Shown piece by piece: positions 42,293 to 50,743 of a stretch of 64,000 nt of DNA (its first letter is position 1; each line of letters begins with the position of its first letter). The notes below the pieces were generated by a model. It made no database searches. It was given only the letters and a program-made list of their open reading frames with translations, and was not told where the DNA came from. This DNA is from Thalassospira profundimaris (GTDB taxonomy: Bacteria > Pseudomonadota > Alphaproteobacteria > Rhodospirillales > Thalassospiraceae). The position numbers and the translations under genes are program-made. The stretch covers positions 186,001-250,000 of the forward strand of contig NZ_JPWI01000004.1 of assembly GCF_003326795.1 (NCBI RefSeq), written 5' to 3'.

Positions 42293-43968
42293 TTGACGAA
42301 AATTCATCTTCATCAGACCCGCGAGCGGCATCGCCCGAGGTCAAAAAAGGATGGGGACGCTTTTCCATTGTCTGGTTGGTGCCATTGGCAGCTTTGATCG
42401 TTGGAGGATGGTTATTGTGGCGCGATGTCGTCTCAAAAGGTCCGGAAATCACGGTGACCTTTGAAACCGCAGAGGGGATCGCAGCCGGCAAGACCGCGGT
42501 ACGTTATCGCGATGTCGATGTGGGGCAGGTGACATCAATCAATCTTGACGACCAACTTGAACACGTGCGCCTGACCATTCGTATGAACGCGGATTTTGCC
42601 GAATATCTTACGGACAAGACACGGTTCTGGGTTGTGCGTCCGCGTGTTAGTGCGCGCGGTATTACCGGGTTGGAAACAATTGTATCGGGGGCCTATATCG
42701 AAGTGGTTCCAGACGCGTCTGGTGAACGCGCCCGCGCCTTCGAAGGGGAAGAAGAACCGCAATACATTCCCAATAACAAAGACGGAACCCGGTTTGTTCT
42801 GAAGGCGGATGAGCTTGGGTCGCTGACGACCGGAACGCCCGTTCTGCTGCGTGGTGTTGAAGTCGGTGAAGTGCTTGAGACCAAGCTTGATGAAGATGCG
42901 ACGGGGGTATCGGTCCCGGTCTTTATTCGAGAACCGTTTGATGCGCTGGTCAAGCGTAACACACGATTTTGGGATTCCAGTGGTATCGCCCTTGATCTGA
43001 ATGCAGACGGACTGTCGGTCCGTGCCCAGTCGGTACGGTCGGTTCTTGCGGGCGGCATCAATTTTTATACGCCAGATGACAGCGTAAATGACGAAAGGGC
43101 CGAGGCCGACACGATATTCCTTCTGCATGGCAGCCTGGAAAAAGCCGAGTTGCTGGCACAGGGACACAGTCTGAAATATATCCTGTATTTCGACACATCG
43201 GTGCGCGGGCTGTCGCGTGGGGCACCTGTGGAATTCAACGGCATTCGTGTGGGCACGGTCGAAAGTGTTGATCTTGAATATGTGATCAATCAGAACATCT
43301 TCCGTGTTCCGGTTGTCGTCACAATCGAGCCAGAGCGGGTCCGTCTTGTGGGCGGTAATCTTGATGAGAACGATCCCCAAGCGACAATTGATACACTGGT
43401 TGAGAATGGCCTTCGGGCGCGCCTTAAGACCGGAAGCTTCATCACCGGACAACTGTTTGTTGATCTTTCAATGAACCCGGTTACGCCTGCAAGGTATCTG
43501 GGTGACGGGAATGGGCAATATCGCGAATTGCCGACCTTGCCACAGAAGCTTGATGAAATTGCCAATTCGCTGAGCAGCCTACTTGAAAAGGTTGAGACTT
43601 TCCCGATTGAGGAAATCGGGATCAGGTTGCTGGGTACGGTAGAGGGTATGGAAAATATCGTTACATCGCCCGCGCTGAGTGATGCAATGACGAACCTTAA
43701 ACAGGCCGCTGCGGGTGTTAGCAGTCTGGTCAATAATCTTGATACCACTGTTCTGCCCGCGACCCAGACCGCACTTGATACGGCCCGCGAAGCCTTGGGC
43801 GGGGTGCGTGATATCACCGCACCGACGTCGCCGCTGCGCTATAATCTTGAACAGGCGCTTAAGGAGCTGAGTGCAACTGCACGGTCCTTGCGTGATCTGA
43901 CTGAATTCCTGGAACAGAACCCGAGTGCCCTGATCCTTGGGAAAAGTGGCCCGAAGGAGGATGAATGA
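42289..43968 (+). CDS. pqiB: MCE family protein PqiB
   Basis: The product is 559 residues. One N-terminal membrane anchor (about 20-47, IVWLVPLAALIVGGWLLW) is followed by three MCE domains (about 52-150, 165-260 and 285-400), each with the FxTAEGIxxGKT/GTPVLLRGVEVG/GAPVEFNGIRVG strand pattern, and a C-terminal coiled region (450-550). PqiB forms a hexameric tube that spans the periplasm to move lipids. It is coupled to pqiA (ATGA) and pqiC. Confidence 0.94.
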   Translation: MIDENSSSSDPRAASPEVKKGWGRFSIVWLVPLAALIVGGWLLWRDVVSKGPEITVTFETAEGIAAGKTAVRYRDVDVGQVTSINLDDQLEHVRLTIRMNADFAEYLTDKTRFWVVRPRVSARGITGLETIVSGAYIEVVPDASGERARAFEGEEEPQYIPNNKDGTRFVLKADELGSLTTGTPVLLRGVEVGEVLETKLDEDATGVSVPVFIREPFDALVKRNTRFWDSSGIALDLNADGLSVRAQSVRSVLAGGINFYTPDDSVNDERAEADTIFLLHGSLEKAELLAQGHSLKYILYFDTSVRGLSRGAPVEFNGIRVGTVESVDLEYVINQNIFRVPVVVTIEPERVRLVGGNLDENDPQATIDTLVENGLRARLKTGSFITGQLFVDLSMNPVTPARYLGDGNGQYRELPTLPQKLDEIANSLSSLLEKVETFPIEEIGIRLLGTVEGMENIVTSPALSDAMTNLKQAAAGVSSLVNNLDTTVLPATQTALDTAREALGGVRDITAPTSPLRYNLEQALKELSATARSLRDLTEFLEQNPSALILGKSGPKEDE

Positions 43969-44561
43969 TGCGACAGGTAATCCGAATGCAGTTTCGTAAA
44001 TGCGCCTTGCTTTTGCTTGCGCCGATCCTTGTTGCCTGTGCATCCCAGTCCGGTACGGATCGCTATTATCTGTTGTCGCCGATGGGGCAGCAGATGGCGT
44101 CGCCATCTGCGCAGGCGCCTGTTATAGGGGTGGGGCCGGTTTCAATCCCCAGCCATCTTGACCGGTCGGTCATCGTGACCCGTAGCAGCGCCAATCGGCT
44201 TGAAGTCAATGCAGGTCATCGCTGGGCCGAACCGCTTGATGAAAACATTACCCGTGTTCTGATGGATAATCTTGACCGAACAGGGAAGGTGGCCCGTCTT
44301 GAAATTTTCCCATGGACGTCGCGGGATGGCGTGGAACGGCAAATCGTTCTTGATATCGACCGTTTCGAACGTCAGGCGGATGGAAACGTTATACTGGTTG
44401 CGCGCTGGAAACTGGTGGATTTCAAGAACGGGGAAATTATTCAGTCGGCAAAATACAGCAAGATCAGCAAACCTGTGGATTCAACAATTGAGAATACAGT
44501 GGTTGCAATGAGTACGCTTTTGTCTGACATGACGACGGAAATTGCATCCCATATCCCTTAG
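43968..44561 (+). CDS. pqiC: Outer-membrane lipoprotein PqiC (ABC-type transport auxiliary component)
   Basis: The product is 197 residues. The lipobox LVAC puts the lipidated cysteine at residue 24, and the mature part follows the PqiC/DUF330 pattern (YYLLSP, VGPVSIPSHLDRS, WAEPLDENITRVL). It completes the PqiABC complex at the outer membrane. The ATG at 43968 overlaps the pqiB stop by one base and has GGAGG seven bases upstream; an ATG three bases earlier is spaced worse. Confidence 0.9.
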   Translation: MRQVIRMQFRKCALLLLAPILVACASQSGTDRYYLLSPMGQQMASPSAQAPVIGVGPVSIPSHLDRSVIVTRSSANRLEVNAGHRWAEPLDENITRVLMDNLDRTGKVARLEIFPWTSRDGVERQIVLDIDRFERQADGNVILVARWKLVDFKNGEIIQSAKYSKISKPVDSTIENTVVAMSTLLSDMTTEIASHIP

Positions 44562-44826
44562 TTCCCCTGTGACGTTGTGTTGTACGTCGCGGATTTATTT
44601 TGGAAGTGCGATACTCCCTTTTGCCGCTCTGTAATACTGTTGCGTTAAGGTCCTGATGTGCAATGAAATCTGGGAATATTGTAAAAGTTCTTGATCAACC
44701 TATTGTTTTCACATCCGCAATAGCCTTATAAAGAAGATATAAATATAAAAAAGTGGGACACGCGCCTGACTGCATACCGGCAAGCATATGCCGCCCAAAC
44801 AGGAAGTTAGGGAGCCAGAGCGCGTC

Positions 44827-46515
44827 ATGTCGGATACGACATTTGAAGTATTGGTTCAGCGAGGGGATCGCTGGATCATCCATTCGACATTCGATGTCGA
44901 AAAAGAAGCGGTTTCTGAAGCTGAAAAGGTTCTGAAAACCAAGGTATCTGCCGTACGCGTTGTCCGTAACTGGGAACGCGGCGACGGTCGTCATATTGAA
45001 AAGGTTCTTCTGGAAAAAGAAGGGGCTGGCGATAGCGAAGAAGAAGACGTTCGCGTTTCTTCTATCGATGAGGCGCCCCTGTGCGAGACCGATAACGACC
45101 TTTTGCAGAAGGAAAGCCGCGCGACCATCAACCGGTTGCTGCGCAAGTATTTCGAACAGGAAATTCTGACTCCTTGCGAGGTAATGTATAATTACCAGAA
45201 CCTCCGCAAGTTGATGTTTCATGACACCTTGATGCCAACAGCCGTCGACAAGGTTGCGGGTCTGCACGCCAAGGCGACGGATGGCGACCATATCGAGGCG
45301 ATGAATAATCTTCATGGTGCGATCGAGCAATTGTCTGCGCGCGCCCGTGAAGTTGAAAAGGTTGATCTTCCTGCATTCGAAGACGCGACGATATCGGAAG
45401 TTCGTGACGAAATCCGCCGCCTTAATCTTGCCGAAGATACCGATTTCCTGACCATGGTTGCCCTGACGCGTGTGTTGTCCTCAACACGAAACTGGGTGGG
45501 CAAGCTGGATCTCGCGCTCAAGGTCAAGGGCGATGAAAAGGACGAAGCCGCTCGCAAGATGCTTGATGATGTGATCGCAGATATTCTGGGATCACCGGTG
45601 GCGCTCAAAGACCTTTTGGGCAGCTCGCGCAGTTTTGGCGAGGCTGTGACCTTGCACATTGATCTTGCTCTTGGTCGGGCAAAGGGTAACCGCGGGGCAG
45701 CTGACGATATTCTCGAACTGTTGAATCCTCTCTTTGGTTCAGGACTTCTCACGACCAGTCAGGAAACGATGTTTGACTACATCGTTCGCGAACTGCGCAG
45801 CGCAAATAGTCTGACACGTCATGAAGGTGACCCGGATCCGCTGGTTGGCATTCTTGATCGCCTGATTACCGAACAGGGCGTGATTTATGGCACGCCAATG
45901 GTCGAAGCCATCGCCGAGCGTGGCGCACGGTTGCGCAATGTTGGCGGCCCGCGCGCTCTGATCGAGGGTGTTGAAGAAATCAACGGACGCCTCATTCCGA
46001 ACTATCGCAAACTGACATGGCTTATTGCCGTTGCCAATAGCGGCATTGTGGAAGATTTCGGAGATGAGCTGTTGGTCATGATGCTCGACGCCGTCAAGGA
46101 TATGCGGGCGTTGCGTGCATTCTGTGATCCTGAATCCAAACCGCGCGACAAGATGGCCACGGTCAAGCATATGAATGACATGCTTAGCACCAGCAATTTG
46201 CCGGACGACCAGAAATCGCAGATTGGTGAAAAGCTTGATGACGGGCTGGCCGAATATCTTGTGCGTGAAAAGGTTATCGAGCGTATTGATAATCCGTCGC
46301 TGCATCTGCGCAAGCGCGCCTACATGCTTGTCCAGTTCTGTTCAAGCGGCGTTCTGATCGAAGGCAAGTCGGCAGCCATGGCCCGAAAAAGGGTGGTGGG
46401 ATATCTCAAGCAGCCGAACTTTACCGACAAGCTGGTGGATGACATCAGTGATATGACAGCCAAGGAAGGCACGATCCGCGATTTTTATGCCTTGTTGCAA
46501 CGAAGCGGTTTCTAG
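44827..46515 (+). CDS. Conserved-looking protein of unknown function, 562 residues
   Basis: I do not recognise a family. The product is soluble, 562 residues, mostly helical and acidic, without signal peptide or membrane segments. The N-terminal 50 residues form a small alpha-beta unit (FEVLVQRGDRWIIHSTFDVEKEAV). Next an acidic linker (SEEEDVRVSS, about 78-90) and a long helical body (about 95-560). The frame is strongly coding: no interruptions and codon use like its neighbours. The ATG at 44827 has AGGGAG 13 bases upstream, less ideal; an earlier ATG at 44788 has none. It follows pqiC by 265 bases and ends at a strong terminator, so it is probably monocistronic. Confidence 0.85.
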   Translation: MSDTTFEVLVQRGDRWIIHSTFDVEKEAVSEAEKVLKTKVSAVRVVRNWERGDGRHIEKVLLEKEGAGDSEEEDVRVSSIDEAPLCETDNDLLQKESRATINRLLRKYFEQEILTPCEVMYNYQNLRKLMFHDTLMPTAVDKVAGLHAKATDGDHIEAMNNLHGAIEQLSARAREVEKVDLPAFEDATISEVRDEIRRLNLAEDTDFLTMVALTRVLSSTRNWVGKLDLALKVKGDEKDEAARKMLDDVIADILGSPVALKDLLGSSRSFGEAVTLHIDLALGRAKGNRGAADDILELLNPLFGSGLLTTSQETMFDYIVRELRSANSLTRHEGDPDPLVGILDRLITEQGVIYGTPMVEAIAERGARLRNVGGPRALIEGVEEINGRLIPNYRKLTWLIAVANSGIVEDFGDELLVMMLDAVKDMRALRAFCDPESKPRDKMATVKHMNDMLSTSNLPDDQKSQIGEKLDDGLAEYLVREKVIERIDNPSLHLRKRAYMLVQFCSSGVLIEGKSAAMARKRVVGYLKQPNFTDKLVDDISDMTAKEGTIRDFYALLQRSGF

Positions 46516-46548
46516 CAACCATTCGATGATATTTTCGTTCTGAGTTCA

Positions 46549-46594
46549 AAAACACCCCACGAAAGCCATTTGGCAAAATTCGTGGGGTGTTTGT
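46549..46594. terminator. Strong terminator between the unknown gene and the GlxA-type regulator
   Basis: A stem of about 14 bases, AAACACCCCACGAA with TTCGTGGGGTGTTT, closes a 15-base loop and is T-rich on both strands. Confidence 0.85.
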
Positions 46595-46650
46595 CATTGT
46601 TGCCAAATTTCTTTTGCGGCATTCTTGGCTATGTACCAAGGAGATGCCCG

Positions 46651-47682
46651 ATGTCCGAAACTGATACCCGCCAGCGACTGGTCGTTTGTCACGCTTATGA
46701 GCGTGTCATGAGCCTTGATGTCGTCGGACCGCTTCAGGTGTTTGGTTCAGCAAATGACGAATTGGTCAGAACCGGACGCAGCGCATCCTACGCGGTGCAG
46801 GTGGCGGCTGACCAGCCGGGACCAGTCAGGACTTCATGCGGTGTGCAGCTATATGCTGACTGTGCTTGGCGAACGCTTGATCTGACACAGGTCGATACGT
46901 TGTTTGTGCCAGGTGGAGACGGTGTTGCGAGGTTTTTCAAGGATCAGGAGTTCCTTGACTGGCTAAGGCACGCAGAGCAAACCATACCGCGGCTTGGATC
47001 GGTTTGCTCCGGTGCTTTGATCCTTGCTGAGGCAGGCGTTCTTGACGGGCGTATGGCCACGACCCACTGGTCGCGCTGTGACCAAATGATGCGGGATTAT
47101 CCCTCTATCCATATGATGGGGGATCGCCTCCATAGCTATGATCCGACCGGACTTGATGGTGACCCGCATGTTTTTACCTCTGCAGGGGTGACGGCGGGCA
47201 TAGATCTTGCCCTGGCAATTGTCGAAGCCGATCATGGCCGGTCACTGGCATTGTCTGTTGCGCGACGTCTTGTGATGTTTCTTAAACGTCCGGGGGGGCA
47301 GGCGCAATTTAGCGCCTACCTGACCCCTGAAGGCGGGGTAACAACGCGCTTGGCAGGGTTGCTGGAATGGTTGCCGGCTAACCTTGCTGCGGATCTGTCA
47401 CTTGAAGTACTTGCTGATCGTGCGGGCATGACGCCACGGACATTTTCGCGGGTTTTTTCGCGGGATCTGGGAATGAGCCCGGCGCGCTATGTTGAACGCA
47501 TCAGGGTCGAGGCCGCTCGCGCATTGCTTCAGGACGAAACGATCAGTATTTCGCGCGTGGCGGATCTATGCGGGTTCCGTCATCCCGAAACGCTAAGGCG
47601 GGCTTTCCAGCGTCATCTTTCGGTAAGTCCACAGGAATATGCCGAACGGTTTGCCAGAAAATCAGCTGTCGCAGCAGTTTGA
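46651..47682 (+). CDS. GlxA family transcriptional regulator (DJ-1/PfpI domain plus AraC HTH)
   Basis: The product is 343 residues. The N-terminal DJ-1/PfpI-like domain (about 8-190) has the ligand-site cysteine in GSVCSGALILAEAG; the C-terminal AraC helix-turn-helix pair spans about 235-335 (LSLEVLADRAGMTPRTFSRVF; ISRVADLCGFRHPETLRRAF, given in parts). This GlxA type controls catabolic and transport genes, with GbdR, CdhR and ArgR as well-known members. I use the ATG at 46651, which has AAGGAG seven bases upstream. An MFS transporter gene follows by 61 bases and is its likely target. Confidence 0.9.
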   Translation: MSETDTRQRLVVCHAYERVMSLDVVGPLQVFGSANDELVRTGRSASYAVQVAADQPGPVRTSCGVQLYADCAWRTLDLTQVDTLFVPGGDGVARFFKDQEFLDWLRHAEQTIPRLGSVCSGALILAEAGVLDGRMATTHWSRCDQMMRDYPSIHMMGDRLHSYDPTGLDGDPHVFTSAGVTAGIDLALAIVEADHGRSLALSVARRLVMFLKRPGGQAQFSAYLTPEGGVTTRLAGLLEWLPANLAADLSLEVLADRAGMTPRTFSRVFSRDLGMSPARYVERIRVEAARALLQDETISISRVADLCGFRHPETLRRAFQRHLSVSPQEYAERFARKSAVAAV

Positions 47683-47743
47683 CGGCTTTTACCGCGACCT
47701 GACGAAACACATCATCACAATCTGATTTTTCGGAGTTGGCAAC

Positions 47744-48928
47744 ATGTTGTTACTGACCAATGGATCATTGCGTCTTCTGTTTATCGCCCAGGCTCTTTAC
47801 TGGTCCTGTTCACTGATCGGAATTACCCTGACATCCCTTGTCGGGGCCTCCATGGCCCCGGTTGTCGAGCTTGCAACACTGCCGCTCGGGCTTTTGATGC
47901 TGGGTAATCTGCTTTCAGTGCATCCTCTTTCAATGCTGATGCAGCGTTACGGGCGGCGGGCCGGATTGTGCCTGGGGGCGGTCTGTGGTGTTGCAGGCGG
48001 GTTACTTCTGGCCGCAGGTATTTATATTGATGAATTCTGGGTGGTTGCAATTGCGCCGGTTTTAATCGGGACCTATCAGGCATCGGCGATGTATTACCGC
48101 TATGCGGCACTGGAAACGGTTGAGGCAGGTCTGAAAGGCCGCGCAGCGGCTCTTGTGGTCGGGGGCGGGGTGCTGGCTGCCATTATCGCCCCGGAGATTG
48201 CGTCGACTAGTCGTGACTTCCTTCCGGTTCCGTTTGCTGGTGCCTATATTGCCCTGGCCGGAATGGCCGCGATCGGCGCAGTCCTGATGGCGATATTGCC
48301 AGATGGAGGCGTTCCCGCCCGTACCGGTTCGAGCCGGGCGGTTATGGCAGAACTTCTGCGCCGCCCGATTATCCGTGGTGCCATCGCAGTCAGTGCCGCT
48401 GGACACGGGATCATGATCCTGGTGATGACAGCAACGCCGCTTGCCATGAAATATTGCGGGTTTGATATTGATGTTTCGTCAAATGTGATTCGCTGGCACC
48501 TGATCGGGATGTTTCTGCCAGCCTTTTTGGCTGGCCCGATGATTGACCGGTTTGGTCCGCGCCGTGTGGCCTCACTTGGCGCGCTGATGCTGGGGGTGAG
48601 TGTCGGCTTCGCGGTTACGGGGATATCTGTCTCGGCGTTTTTGATCAGTTCGTTCCTGTTGGGGGTCGGTTGGAACATGATGTTGCTTGCCGGGACAAGC
48701 ATGCTGGGCGAGGGACATGATGCAACGGAGCGTGGCCATGCGCAAAGCCTTATGGAACTTGGCAATAGTGTCACCGCGACAGTCGCATCGCTCGCAAGTG
48801 GCGCCCTGATCGCAGGTGCCGGATGGAATCCGGTCAATTACGGCGTGATCCCGGTTCTGGGATTTGCCATGATTCTGATGTGGCGCGGGGCCGTTGCAAG
48901 GCGTGCAGTCCTTCAAACACAGGCTTGA
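47744..48928 (+). CDS. MFS transporter
   Basis: The product is 394 residues with about twelve membrane segments. The loop after the second helix, MQRYGRRAGLCLGAVCG, is a degenerate MFS motif A; a similar DRFGPRRVASLGALMLG repeat occurs in the second half. It resembles YnfM/YfcJ-like permeases, which have unknown cargo. It follows the GlxA-type regulator in the same direction, so it could export or import that regulator's ligand. A weak hairpin (48940-48964) follows it. Confidence 0.85.
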   Translation: MLLLTNGSLRLLFIAQALYWSCSLIGITLTSLVGASMAPVVELATLPLGLLMLGNLLSVHPLSMLMQRYGRRAGLCLGAVCGVAGGLLLAAGIYIDEFWVVAIAPVLIGTYQASAMYYRYAALETVEAGLKGRAAALVVGGGVLAAIIAPEIASTSRDFLPVPFAGAYIALAGMAAIGAVLMAILPDGGVPARTGSSRAVMAELLRRPIIRGAIAVSAAGHGIMILVMTATPLAMKYCGFDIDVSSNVIRWHLIGMFLPAFLAGPMIDRFGPRRVASLGALMLGVSVGFAVTGISVSAFLISSFLLGVGWNMMLLAGTSMLGEGHDATERGHAQSLMELGNSVTATVASLASGALIAGAGWNPVNYGVIPVLGFAMILMWRGAVARRAVLQTQA

Positions 48929-48939
48929 AGATAAAAGGA

Positions 48940-48964
48940 ACCGCCGGTCAGGACGACCGGCGGT
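48940..48964 (+). terminator. GC-rich hairpin after the MFS gene, weak terminator
   Basis: ACCGCCGGTC/GACCGGCGGT (ten base pairs, five-base loop) follows the stop by 12 bases but has no T-run. Confidence 0.45.
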
Positions 48965-49060
48965 GAAGTTGCGGGGCAAACGGGGAGTTTCGCCCCGGCG
49001 CGACTGAAATACTCAATCGTAAAACCGGGAATGAACGCCAAGGCCGACGTCATTCATGCA

Positions 49061-49086
49061 ATAAAAAACCGGCCATCAGGCCGGTT
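49061..49086 (-). terminator. Terminator with the stop codon of the 73-residue protein in its loop
   Basis: AACCGGCC-TGAT-GGCCGGTT on the minus strand is followed by TTTTTTATT. The loop contains the stop codon of the gene, so termination and the end of translation coincide. Confidence 0.85.
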
Positions 49087-49297
49087 GGGATTCAAACGAT
49101 GCGGCGTTGCCCGCAACAAATTCCTTGATCTTCTGCAGGACAAACTCGCGTGAGCTGTTTTCACGGGTCCGGAACAACACTTCGCGATCCTGAATGACCA
49201 GTCCCATATAGACCGGGTCATTATGACCTTCCTTGATCATTTTCAGGGCGCGGAGGGTATGACCGAGATCATCGGTGCTTTGATAGATGGTGCGCAT
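49076..49297 (-). CDS. Small protein of unknown function, 73 residues
   Basis: The product (opening MRTIYQSTDDLGHTLRAL) is 73 residues, with a short alpha-beta-type pattern (GLVIQDREVLFRTRENS) and no cysteines or membrane segment. I start it at the ATG at 49297 with GGAG six bases upstream; the frame extends to 49330 with no site. It is unrecognised, but coding looks real because of the start site and the terminator fused to its stop. The upstream 280 bases run to the tRNA gene. Confidence 0.65.
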   Translation of the reverse strand: MRTIYQSTDDLGHTLRALKMIKEGHNDPVYMGLVIQDREVLFRTRENSSREFVLQKIKEFVAGNAASFESQPA

Positions 49298-49515
49298 CTT
49301 TCTCCAACCAGCTTTTGTGTCGGGTGACAATGTTAAACCAATCGACCAAGGCTTTATGACAGCTGTTTTTTTCTAACCGATGACAGCTTTATGATGGTTT
49401 AAAGACAGTTTTGCCGTTCAACCGCAAAACCTCATGACAAGGGCGGTCAAAAAGCTGCTGGTTTTATTTGATGGGCCTGTTAAAAAGAAAACGTCATTGA
49501 CGCTGGTTTCGGGCA

Positions 49516-49544
49516 TTGACATGGGCCGAGACGGTGTTTAAGAA
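49516..49544 (+). promoter_or_regulatory. Promoter of the tRNA-Ser gene
   Basis: TTGACA (49516-49521), a 17-base spacer and TAAGAA (49539-49544) lie 36 bases before the tRNA. The -35 is a perfect match. Between 49298 and 49515 I see nothing beyond AT-rich, repeated GACAG motifs. Confidence 0.6.
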
Positions 49545-49579
49545 AGGCGTCGTTCCGCAGGGAACACCAAAGACATAAA

Positions 49580-49672
49580 GGGCAAATGGCCGAGTGGCTG
49601 AAGGCGCTCCCCTGCTAAGGGAGTATAGGGTGACAAGCCCTATCGAGGGTTCGAATCCCTCTTTGCCCGCCA
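49580..49672 (+). tRNA. tRNA-Ser (anticodon GCU), CCA encoded
   Basis: Acceptor GGGCAAA (49580-49586) pairs with TTTGCCC (49662-49668), then G and an encoded CCA. The D arm is TGGCCGAGTGGCTGAAGGC, the anticodon stem-loop CTCCC-CTGCTAA-GGGAG with GCT, a long variable arm of the serine type (TATAGGGTGACAAGCCCTAT), and the T arm GAGGG-TTCGAAT-CCCTC. It reads AGC and AGU codons. A terminator follows within ten bases. Confidence 0.97.
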
Positions 49673-49679
49673 TTGATTA

Positions 49680-49704
49680 AAGCACCCCAAAAGGGTGCTT
49701 TTTT
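49680..49704 (+). terminator. Terminator of the tRNA-Ser transcript
   Basis: AAGCACCC/GGGTGCTT with loop CAAAA is followed by six T. Confidence 0.9.
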
Positions 49705-49822
49705 CTTTGCCCTGATGGCAGAAAATCCACATTGAAATCGTTGTATCGTTAACCGGAGCTCGCATTTCGGTTCGAAGTTCATATCTATGAACGAATGCAT
49801 TGTCACAACGATTGAGGACGAG

Positions 49823-50311
49823 ATGTCTGAAAAAACCAATTTTTCCAGATTTGCCATGACGATGTCGGTTGCCCTGTGCGCAACAGTGGCGTCTGTTTCT
49901 GTGGTGCAGGCGCATACCATCAAGACACCTCATAGCCATGATCTTGTCGAAGTTGCACAGGGTGGCGGTATTTTTTCCGACGAGGAGCGCCGTATCATCA
50001 GTGACGTCCTTGATATCGCGACGGGCAATGTCGATGACGACAAGGGGCGCGAAAAAGGTTCTAAAGGCGGTAAGGGCGACAAAGGGAAGGGTAACAAAGA
50101 CCTTCCACCCGGCATTGCCATGAAGCTTGAGCGTGGGGGTACCTTGCCTCCGGGGCTTGCCAAGCGCGATCTGCCGTCCGATTTGCGTTCAAAACTGCCG
50201 CGACGCACCGATGGCGCCATCCGTCAGATCGTTGGCGATGACATTGTCCTGATCGAGAAGGGAACTGACGTCATTCTTGATGTGATCCGCGGCGTTGCCC
50301 GCAACCAGTAA
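49823..50311 (+). CDS. Secreted CigR-like protein
   Basis: The product is 162 residues. A signal peptide (about 1-30, VVQA cleavage) precedes a mature protein with a Lys/Gly/Asp-rich segment (GREKGSKGGKGDKGKGN) and then the CigR-type repeat LPPGIAMKLERGGTLPPGLAKRDLPSDLRSKLP and the closing VGDDIVLIEKGTDVILDVIRG (given in parts below twenty residues: LPPGIAMKLERG, TLPPGLAKRDLP). CigR is an inner-membrane anti-virulence protein in Salmonella; in other bacteria the role is unknown. The ATG at 49823 has GAGG five bases upstream. It is followed by a strong terminator and is monocistronic. Confidence 0.7.
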   Translation: MSEKTNFSRFAMTMSVALCATVASVSVVQAHTIKTPHSHDLVEVAQGGGIFSDEERRIISDVLDIATGNVDDDKGREKGSKGGKGDKGKGNKDLPPGIAMKLERGGTLPPGLAKRDLPSDLRSKLPRRTDGAIRQIVGDDIVLIEKGTDVILDVIRGVARNQ

Positions 50312-50333
50312 CGTAAATGACGGGATTGATCAT

Positions 50334-50367
50334 AAAAAAACGCGGCGAATGACATCGCCGCGTTTTT
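50334..50367 (+). terminator. Terminator after the CigR-like gene
   Basis: AAAAACGCGGCGA/TCGCCGCGTTTTT with loop ATGACA; T-runs on both strands. It also suits the convergent Lrp-domain gene. Confidence 0.92.
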
Positions 50368-50391
50368 CATTTCGGATTGGGAAAATGCTAA

Positions 50392-50634
50392 TCAGGTAAA
50401 GGCATTAAAGGTAATGATGGTCTGGGTGTCCTTGATATTGGGCCGTTTGTGAATCTGTTCGTTCACATAGCGCCCGATATCCTGTTCGTCTTCAACATAG
50501 ACCTTGACCAGAAGTTCGAACGGACCCGAAATTGAATAAACTTCCGATACACCTTCGACCTCTTCGATAAGATCGGCGGCCACGTCATAGGCTTTGCCAA
50601 GTTCACATTTTACAAAAATGAAGAACGGATGCAT
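50392..50634 (-). CDS. Stand-alone Lrp/AsnC ligand-binding (RAM) domain protein
   Basis: The product is 80 residues. It matches only the RAM half of Lrp/AsnC regulators: FFIFVKCELGKAYDVAADL, VEGVSEVYSISGPFELLVKVYVED, then INTFNAFT-like end (given in parts). No DNA-binding domain is present upstream. Such stand-alone modules assemble into decamers or octamers and may bind amino acids or modulate other Lrp proteins. The ATG at 50634 has GGAG eight bases upstream; the frame to 50697 would add an unrelated N-terminus. It lies 109 bases after the PfkB kinase gene on the same strand. Confidence 0.85.
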   Translation of the reverse strand: MHPFFIFVKCELGKAYDVAADLIEEVEGVSEVYSISGPFELLVKVYVEDEQDIGRYVNEQIHKRPNIKDTQTIITFNAFT

Positions 50635-50743
50635 CGGAACGGCTCCAATTTGAATTTGAATTGCAGACAAGCTACCCGGCTTGGACGCTGCTTGCAATCT
50701 TCTAGCAAGATGATTTCACCCGGTCAGGGTGATGTGAATATAA

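Noticed and set aside
42535-43452. A 305-codon minus-strand frame
   Set aside because: Antisense shadow of pqiB, whose MCE domains are clear.
49580-49672. tRNA-Ser as an integration site
   Set aside because: No integrase gene and no repeated copy of the tRNA 3' end were noticed in the window; flanking genes look chromosomal.
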